Shown here: one piece after another, positions 7,392 through 11,985 of the stretch
Layout of the letters: every line of letters begins with the position of its first letter
Position numbering within the stretch: the stretch's first letter is position 1
Assembly (NCBI GenBank): GCA_030682755.1
Contig: JAUXNR010000900.1
Span: 1-11,985 of the forward strand
Reading direction: 5' to 3'
Source of the DNA: Flavobacterium sp.
Lineage (GTDB): Bacteria; Bacteroidota; Bacteroidia; Flavobacteriales; Flavobacteriaceae
Length of the DNA stretch: 11,985 nucleotides
Notes under the pieces: generated by a model
Database searches by the model: none
The model's input: the letters and a program-made list of their open reading frames with translations, nothing else
What the model was told of the DNA's origin: nothing
Program-made: the position numbers and the translations under genes

Positions 7392-8525
7392 ATGGAAAAG
7401 CAGCATCAGGTAGTTTTATCGTTGGGAAGTAACTTAGGAGATAGACAATTGTTTATTGAAAAGGCCATTATTTTACTACACAAAAAAGTGGGAACTGTTA
7501 TTAAAGTTTCTTCTTTATACGAAACACCTCCTTGGGGTTTTGACAGTTTGCCATTTTATAATTGTGCTTTGGTAATTCATACTTCAAAATCTGCCGAAAA
7601 AATTCTCTCGTTAGTTTTGCAAATTGAAATCGAAATAGGTAGAATTAGAAGCGAAGAAGTGGGTTATCAAAAAAGAATAATTGATATTGATGTCATAGCT
7701 TTTGACGATCAGATTATTGAAACCGAAAATTTGAAAATTCCGCATCCACACATGCATAATAGAATGTTTGTGTTAGTGCCAATGCGGGATTTGAATTTAG
7801 ATTGGCGTCATCCGATTTTACAAAAATTTTTACCGGAATTGGTGCAATTGGCAGAAGACAGAAGTAAATGTAAGTTGATTTCAACGTTGCAATCGCCAAT
7901 TGGAGCCTTGCAGTTACAAAAACTAAATTACATTGCCATTGAAGGAAATATCGGAGCCGGAAAAACAACATTAGCCACAAAAATTGCTGAGGATTTTAAT
8001 GCAAAATTGGTTTTGGAACGCTTTGCAGACAATCCCTTTTTACCTAAATTTTATGAAGATCAGAGTAGGTATGCTTTTCCGTTGGAAATGTCTTTTTTAG
8101 CAGACAGATATCAGCAGTTGTCTGATGATTTGGCTCAATTTGATTTGTTTAAAGATTTTATTGTTGCAGATTATCACATATTTAAATCGTTGATATTTGC
8201 AAAAGTGACATTAACTGAAGATGAATATCGATTGTATAAAACCATGTTTGATATCATTCATAAAGAAATGCCCAAACCTGATTTGTATGTTTATTTGTAT
8301 CAAAATACAGGGCAATTATTAGCCAATATAAAAAGCAGAGGAAGAAGTTATGAGCAACAAATTCCGGCAGATTATTTAGATAAAATTAATCGGGGTTATT
8401 TGGATTATATTAAAACCCAAACAGATTTGAATGTTGTAATTATTGATGTTTCAGAAAAAGATTTTGTGGTAAACCAAGAAGATTACATTACAATCTTAGA
8501 AGAAATTGGTCAAAAGATACTATAG
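7392..8525 (+). CDS. folK: Fused HPPK (FolK) and deoxynucleoside kinase
   Basis: Two enzymes lie in one 377-residue chain. Residues 1 to about 160 are 6-hydroxymethyl-7,8-dihydropterin pyrophosphokinase (folate synthesis): LGSNLGDR (11-18), ETPPWGF (44-50), the metal-binding Asp98 and Asp100 in RIIDIDVI (95-102), and PHPHMHNRMFVLVPM (117-131). After a linker at about 161-178 comes a deoxynucleoside kinase domain: P-loop GNIGAGKTT (185-193), the ERFADNPF segment (209-216) in the place of the family's catalytic Glu-Arg, FLADRYQQ (235-242), DYHIFKS (260-266) where relatives have Asp-Arg-Ser, and the Arg-rich lid RGRSYEQQ (316-323). The dNK half would salvage deoxynucleosides to monophosphates; deoxyadenosine or deoxyguanosine is likely, but specificity is an inference. 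As I recall, this fusion recurs in Bacteroidetes. The frame is continuous, so it is a true fusion and not a misassembly. The gene converges on the RNA methyltransferase gene with one base between stops. Confidence 0.92.
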   Translation: MEKQHQVVLSLGSNLGDRQLFIEKAIILLHKKVGTVIKVSSLYETPPWGFDSLPFYNCALVIHTSKSAEKILSLVLQIEIEIGRIRSEEVGYQKRIIDIDVIAFDDQIIETENLKIPHPHMHNRMFVLVPMRDLNLDWRHPILQKFLPELVQLAEDRSKCKLISTLQSPIGALQLQKLNYIAIEGNIGAGKTTLATKIAEDFNAKLVLERFADNPFLPKFYEDQSRYAFPLEMSFLADRYQQLSDDLAQFDLFKDFIVADYHIFKSLIFAKVTLTEDEYRLYKTMFDIIHKEMPKPDLYVYLYQNTGQLLANIKSRGRSYEQQIPADYLDKINRGYLDYIKTQTDLNVVIIDVSEKDFVVNQEDYITILEEIGQKIL

Positions 8526-8526
8526 C

Positions 8527-9060
8527 TTATTTTGAATTTATTTTTTGAAATAAATCCCAAACCACAATGCCTGCACTAACTGAAATATTTAAGGAATGTT
8601 TGGTCCCCAATTGCGGAATTTCAATCACGCCTTCAGATTTTTGAATGGCTTCTTGCGAAACGCCTTTAACTTCATTGCCAAAAATCAAAGCATATTTTTT
8701 ATCTTTTTCAATTTGAAAATCATTTAGCATTTTAGACTGTTCCACTTGTTCTACAGCCCAAATAGAAATGCCTTCGTTTTTTAGTTTTTCAATCAAGTCT
8801 AAAACGTTTTTTGAATACTCCCAGTCAACAGTTTCGGTTGCTCCTAAAGCGGTTTTGTGAATTTCTTTGTTTGGAGGAGTTGCTGTAATGCCGCACAAAT
8901 AGATTTTTTCAATCAAAAAAGCATCGGCAGTTCTAAAAACAGAACCAATATTGTGCAAACTTCTGATGTCATCAAGAATGATGATGATTGGTGTTTTTTC
9001 AGCTTGTTTAAACTCGTCTATGTTTTTACGATCCAGTTCAGAATTGGCTAGTTTTCTCAT
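8527..9060 (-). CDS. SpoU/TrmH family RNA 2'-O-methyltransferase
   Basis: The 177-residue product is an SPOUT-fold methyltransferase that would transfer a methyl group from S-adenosylmethionine to a ribose 2'-OH in tRNA or rRNA. All three SpoU motifs are present: NIGSVFRTADA (37-47, with the catalytic-type Arg43), FGNEVKGV (127-134), and IPQLGTKHSLNISVSAG (148-164, with the SLN-x-S core of the knot). It is short, without the extra N-terminal RNA-binding domain of larger relatives, so the target nucleotide cannot be named. The frame could extend to a TTG at 9111, but the ATG at 9060 directly precedes the RKLANSEL sequence that I recall as the usual start in flavobacterial homologues. A -7 promoter element lies only 5 nt before that ATG. 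The gene is divergent from mutS. Confidence 0.92.
   Translation of the reverse strand: MRKLANSELDRKNIDEFKQAEKTPIIIILDDIRSLHNIGSVFRTADAFLIEKIYLCGITATPPNKEIHKTALGATETVDWEYSKNVLDLIEKLKNEGISIWAVEQVEQSKMLNDFQIEKDKKYALIFGNEVKGVSQEAIQKSEGVIEIPQLGTKHSLNISVSAGIVVWDLFQKINSK
8536..8555. repeat. AT-only inverted repeat at the convergent gene ends
   Basis: ATTTATTT (8536-8543) and AAATAAAT (8548-8555) form a perfect 8-bp hairpin with a TTTG loop, inside the last codons of the methyltransferase gene and 11 nt past the folK fusion stop. With no G-C pairs it would be a weak terminator at best. It is the only hairpin candidate at this junction. Confidence 0.35.
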
Positions 9061-9064
9061 GGGG

Positions 9065-9072
9065 CAAAAATA
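9065..9072 (-). promoter_or_regulatory. -7 promoter element of the RNA methyltransferase gene, nearly touching the ATG
   Basis: The minus strand reads TATTTTTG, an exact TAnnTTTG match, then CCCC, then the ATG at 9060. Bacteroidetes transcripts start a few bases after this element, so the mRNA would begin at or next to the start codon. A TTG lies upstream at a spacing of 14 nt, shorter than the usual 17-23, so the -33 element is poor. Confidence 0.45.
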
Positions 9073-9129
9073 GGAAATGAATTTGACAATTTGAAAATTG
9101 ACGAATCTCAAAATTTTAGAATTTGGAAG

Positions 9130-9161
9130 TTGTGTTTTGAAAATTCAATTTCGTATTTTTG
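9130..9161 (+). promoter_or_regulatory. Candidate mutS promoter
   Basis: A TTG -33 element (9130-9132) is followed after 21 nt by TATTTTTG (9154-9161), an exact match to the Bacteroidetes -7 consensus. The transcript would start near 9166, leaving about 20 nt before the TTG start of mutS. This leader contains TAAAA (9178-9182), the A-rich sequence often seen before flavobacterial starts. Confidence 0.6.
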
Positions 9162-9186
9162 GAATCCTAATTAAAAATAAAATCCA

Positions 9187-11802
9187 TTGTCAGCCAAAGC
9201 CAACGTTGTAAAAGAGCCAAAGGAAACCCCTTTGATGAAACAGTACAATCAAATCAAATCAAAATATCCTGATGCGTGTTTGCTGTTTCGTGTGGGTGAT
9301 TTCTATGAAACCTTTGGTGAAGATGCCGTACGTGCTTCGCAAATTTTAGGAATTGTTTTAACAAAAAGAGGAGCAGGTTCAGAAACAGAAACAGCCTTGG
9401 CAGGATTTCCGCATCATTCTTTAAATACGTATTTGCCAAAATTGGTAAAAGCCGGACTTCGTGTGGCCATTTGTGATCAGTTGGAAGATCCAAAAATGAC
9501 CAAAACAATTGTAAAAAGAGGTGTTACTGAATTAGTAACTCCCGGAGTTTCCATGAATGATGAAGTATTGCATTCTAAAACCAATAACTTTTTGGCAGCA
9601 ATTCATTTTGGAAGAAAACAGCTGGGTATTGCTTTTTTAGATGTGTCAACAGGCGAGTTTTTAACCGCACAAGGCAATGAAGAATATATTGATAAATTAT
9701 TGCAGAATTTTAATCCGAGTGAGATTTTAATTCCGAAGCAAAATAAAAACCAGTTCAGAGAAATTTTTGGTGAAGATTATCATACTTTTTTTCTCGAAGA
9801 TTGGGTGTACAATGAAGATTATGGGGTTGAGGTGTTGACCAAACATTTTCAGACCAATTCATTAAAAGGATTTGGTATTGAAGAATTACAAGATGGCATT
9901 GTGGCTTCCGGAGCTGTTTTGTATTATTTGTCAGAAACACAACATAACAAAATTCAACACATTACATCCATTCAGCGAATAGCAGAAGATGCTTATGTTT
10001 GGATGGATCGCTTTACCATTCGAAATTTAGAATTGTACCACAGCACCAATCAAAATGCGGTAACGCTTTTGGATGTTATAGACAAAACGCTTTCGCCAAT
10101 GGGAGGTCGTTTGTTCAAGCGTTGGTTGGCATTACCTCTGAAAGATGCAGCTAAAATCAGTTCAAGACATGAAGTGGTTTCTTTTTTGAAAGATAATCCG
10201 GATGTGCTTCAAAAAATACAATACCAAATCAAACAAATTTCTGATTTGGAACGATTGATTTCTAAAGTGGCTACCGGAAAAATTTCGCCACGTGAAGTCA
10301 TTTATCTTTGTCAATCTTTGGATGCAATTATTCCAATCAAAACCTTGGCTTTAGAAAGCAGTAATGAATCTTTGAAAGCGATTGGTGATAGTTTGCACAG
10401 TTGTGATTTGTTGAGAGAAAAGATAAAAACCACCTTAAATCCGGATGCTCCGGTTTCTATTAATAAAGGAAATGCTATAGCCCAAGGGATTCATCAGGAT
10501 TTAGATGAATTGCGTGCAATTTCCACATCCGGAAAAGAGTATTTGGAGGGTATTGAACAAAGAGAGTCAGAACGAACCGGGATTTCATCATTGAAAATTT
10601 CGTTCAATAACGTTTTTGGTTATTATATTGAAGTTAGAAATACACACAAAGATAAAGTGCCTCAAGAATGGATTCGAAAGCAAACCCTTGTGAATGCAGA
10701 ACGTTATATCACAGAAGAGTTAAAAGAATACGAGTCCAAAATTCTAGGAGCAGAAGATAAAATACATCAATTGGAAACTCAATTGTTTGAGCAATTGGTC
10801 ATTTGGATTGGCACGTATATAAAACCGGTTCAATTGAACGCCAGTTTGGTAGCACAATTGGATTGTTTGAATTCGTTTACACAATTGGCCATTGATAATA
10901 ATTATGTGCGTCCGGTTTTGGATGAGACGTTTGAATTGGAAATAACAAACGGTCGTCATCCTGTGATTGAAAAACAATTGCCCATTGGCGTTCCTTACAT
11001 TGCCAATGATGTGTTTTTAGATCGAGATTCGCAGCAAATTATAATGATAACCGGGCCGAATATGTCGGGTAAATCAGCTATTTTACGACAGACGGCTTTA
11101 ATCGTTTTATTGGCACAAATGGGAAGTTTTGTTCCGGCAGAAGCGGTTCGAATGGGTATTGTAGATAAAATTTTCACCAGAGTAGGAGCCAGCGATAACA
11201 TTTCCATGGGTGAATCTACCTTCATGGTAGAAATGAATGAAACGGCCTCTATTTTGAATAATATATCCGAAAGGAGTTTGGTTTTATTAGATGAAATTGG
11301 AAGAGGAACCAGTACTTATGACGGAATTTCTATTGCATGGGCTATTGCAGAATATTTGCATGAACATCCTAATCAACCAAAAACATTGTTTGCCACACAT
11401 TATCATGAATTAAATGAAATGGAAGTTACTTTTAATCGTATCCATAATTATAATGTTTCCGTAAAAGAGTTAAAAGATACGGTTTTGTTTATTCGCAAAT
11501 TGGTAAAAGGAGGAACAGCTCACAGTTTTGGTATTCATGTGGCAAAGATGGCCGGAATGCCTCAAACGGTAATTCAAAAAGCTCATAAGATTTTAAAGAA
11601 ACTCGAAAAAAATCATTCAAGTGAAGAATTGTCAGGAATTAAATCATCAAAAGAAGAATTGCAATTAAGTTTTTTCAATTTAGACGACCCTTTGTTGGAA
11701 GAAATCAAAGAAGAGATTCTAAATATTGACATCAATACACTAACTCCGGTGGAAGCGTTGATGAAATTAAACGAAATTAAGCGAATGTTACTTAAAAAGT
11801 AA
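9187..11802 (+). CDS. mutS: DNA mismatch repair protein MutS
   Basis: MutS recognises base mismatches and small loops and starts mismatch repair with MutL. The 871-residue product is full length. The mismatch-reading motif is F39-Y40-E41 in VGDFYETFG. The ATPase has Walker A GPNMSGKS (623-630), Walker B with D702-E703 followed by the signature GRGTSTYDG, and the conserved His738 in ATHYHE. Near the C-terminus, QLSFF (826-830) resembles a beta-clamp-binding motif. The start is TTG at 9187: an in-frame TAA lies just upstream at 9178-9180, and the next ATG (9235, Met17) would cut into the conserved TPLMKQY segment, which aligns with TPMMQQY of E. coli MutS. The gene stands alone, with its own promoter and terminator, divergent from the methyltransferase gene. 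Confidence 0.97.
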   Translation: MSAKANVVKEPKETPLMKQYNQIKSKYPDACLLFRVGDFYETFGEDAVRASQILGIVLTKRGAGSETETALAGFPHHSLNTYLPKLVKAGLRVAICDQLEDPKMTKTIVKRGVTELVTPGVSMNDEVLHSKTNNFLAAIHFGRKQLGIAFLDVSTGEFLTAQGNEEYIDKLLQNFNPSEILIPKQNKNQFREIFGEDYHTFFLEDWVYNEDYGVEVLTKHFQTNSLKGFGIEELQDGIVASGAVLYYLSETQHNKIQHITSIQRIAEDAYVWMDRFTIRNLELYHSTNQNAVTLLDVIDKTLSPMGGRLFKRWLALPLKDAAKISSRHEVVSFLKDNPDVLQKIQYQIKQISDLERLISKVATGKISPREVIYLCQSLDAIIPIKTLALESSNESLKAIGDSLHSCDLLREKIKTTLNPDAPVSINKGNAIAQGIHQDLDELRAISTSGKEYLEGIEQRESERTGISSLKISFNNVFGYYIEVRNTHKDKVPQEWIRKQTLVNAERYITEELKEYESKILGAEDKIHQLETQLFEQLVIWIGTYIKPVQLNASLVAQLDCLNSFTQLAIDNNYVRPVLDETFELEITNGRHPVIEKQLPIGVPYIANDVFLDRDSQQIIMITGPNMSGKSAILRQTALIVLLAQMGSFVPAEAVRMGIVDKIFTRVGASDNISMGESTFMVEMNETASILNNISERSLVLLDEIGRGTSTYDGISIAWAIAEYLHEHPNQPKTLFATHYHELNEMEVTFNRIHNYNVSVKELKDTVLFIRKLVKGGTAHSFGIHVAKMAGMPQTVIQKAHKILKKLEKNHSSEELSGIKSSKEELQLSFFNLDDPLLEEIKEEILNIDINTLTPVEALMKLNEIKRMLLKK

Positions 11803-11852
11803 TTGCTATTGAATTAACATTCAAAAAGTTAGTTTTTTCAAGCAATTTTTTT
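11801..11852 (+). terminator. Probable intrinsic terminator of mutS
   Basis: AATTGCT (11801-11807) pairs with AGCAATT (11841-11847). The helix can continue past a 2-nt bulge with TGAA (11810-11813) and TTCA (11837-11840). The T-run covers 11846-11852. The left arm overlaps the mutS stop codon. The loop is long but holds a small inner TAAC/GTTA stem. Stem GC content is low, so strength is uncertain. Confidence 0.55.
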
Positions 11853-11863
11853 CAAAAAAACAC

Positions 11864-11893
11864 TTGTAAAAGTAAATAATTATAGTACATTTG
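11864..11893 (+). promoter_or_regulatory. Promoter of the tRNA-Gly transcription unit
   Basis: TTG (11864-11866), a 19-nt spacer, then TACATTTG (11886-11893) followed by CATCCGC. Both elements match the Bacteroidetes -33/-7 consensus at ideal spacing, and the context is typical of stable-RNA promoters in this phylum. Transcription would start near 11897, about 44 nt before the mature tRNA. Confidence 0.8.
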
Positions 11894-11940
11894 CATCCGC
11901 ATTGCTGAACAAGTGGTGCAGTTCTTATAAAAAACGTAAT

Positions 11941-11985
11941 GCGAAAATAGCTCAGTTGGTAGAGCGCCACCTTGCCAAGGTGGAG
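11941..11985 (+). tRNA. tRNA-Gly (anticodon GCC), 5' part only, cut by window end
   Basis: The first 45 bases of a tRNA are present: acceptor 5' strand GCGAAAA, T8-A9, a D-arm with GCTC/GAGC and the AGTTGGTAGA loop, then anticodon stem CCACC/GGTGG around loop TTGCCAA. Anticodon GCC is at 11974-11976 and reads the glycine codons GGC and GGU. The variable loop, T arm and acceptor 3' strand lie beyond the window. It may head a longer tRNA cluster, which cannot be seen here. Confidence 0.95.

Noticed and set aside
9087..9100. Inverted repeat CAATTT-GA-AAATTG in the methyltransferase/mutS spacer, as a possible operator
   Set aside because: It is AT-only apart from the end C/G pair, the loop of 2 nt is too short for a hairpin, and such palindromes are common by chance in this AT-rich spacer.
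9061..9111. 17-residue N-terminal extension of the RNA methyltransferase from the TTG at 9111
   Set aside because: The ATG at 9060 precedes the expected family N-terminus, and a -7 promoter element falls inside the extension.
1..11985. Mobile element, CRISPR array, toxin-antitoxin or phage-defence cassette
   Set aside because: No transposase, integrase, repeat-spacer pattern or known defence motif was seen on either strand; the gene content is ordinary core and envelope functions.

Overview
The window looks like core chromosome of a low-GC member of the Bacteroidetes, most likely Flavobacteriaceae (Flavobacterium or a close relative). The support is the AT-rich composition, the protein families (an AsmA-like protein with a Lys-rich tail, a 67K-type SppA, a FolK-deoxynucleoside kinase fusion), the lack of clear Shine-Dalgarno sequences, and several Bacteroidetes-type promoters (a TTG-like -33 element and a TAnnTTTG -7 element). 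I see no mobile element, CRISPR array, phage gene or defence cassette.

Layout. (1) Positions 1-1970, plus strand: the 3' end of a YceI-like gene, an outer-membrane beta-barrel gene, and a second YceI-like gene, probably one operon. A strong hairpin at 1985-2021 closes it and also lies at the end of the opposing gene. (2) Positions 2025-5359, minus strand: a VUT/YhhQ-type transporter (probable queuosine-precursor importer) followed 35 nt later by a large AsmA-like envelope protein. (3) Positions 5484-7253, minus strand: the inner-membrane peptidase SppA, with its own terminator at 5428-5467. (4) Positions 7392-8525, plus strand: a two-domain enzyme joining HPPK (FolK, folate synthesis) to a deoxynucleoside kinase. 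It converges, with one base between stop codons, on a SpoU/TrmH RNA methyltransferase gene (8527-9060, minus). (5) Positions 9187-11802, plus strand: full-length mutS with a TTG start, transcribed divergently from the methyltransferase gene and followed by a hairpin terminator. (6) Positions 11864-11985: a very good Bacteroidetes promoter and the first 45 bases of tRNA-Gly(GCC), cut by the window end.

How the genes fit together. The left third concerns the envelope (periplasmic or exported YceI-like proteins, an outer-membrane barrel, AsmA, SppA). The right two thirds is housekeeping nucleotide, folate, RNA and DNA-repair metabolism. All complete genes read through without frameshifts.

I do not see a convincing undescribed system. 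The points most worth a second look are the YceI-barrel-YceI arrangement, the FolK-dNK fusion with its altered HPPK catalytic loop, a probable leaderless transcript for the methyltransferase, and the non-ATG starts of mutS and the transporter. All function calls come from reading motifs and family resemblance; no database search was run.
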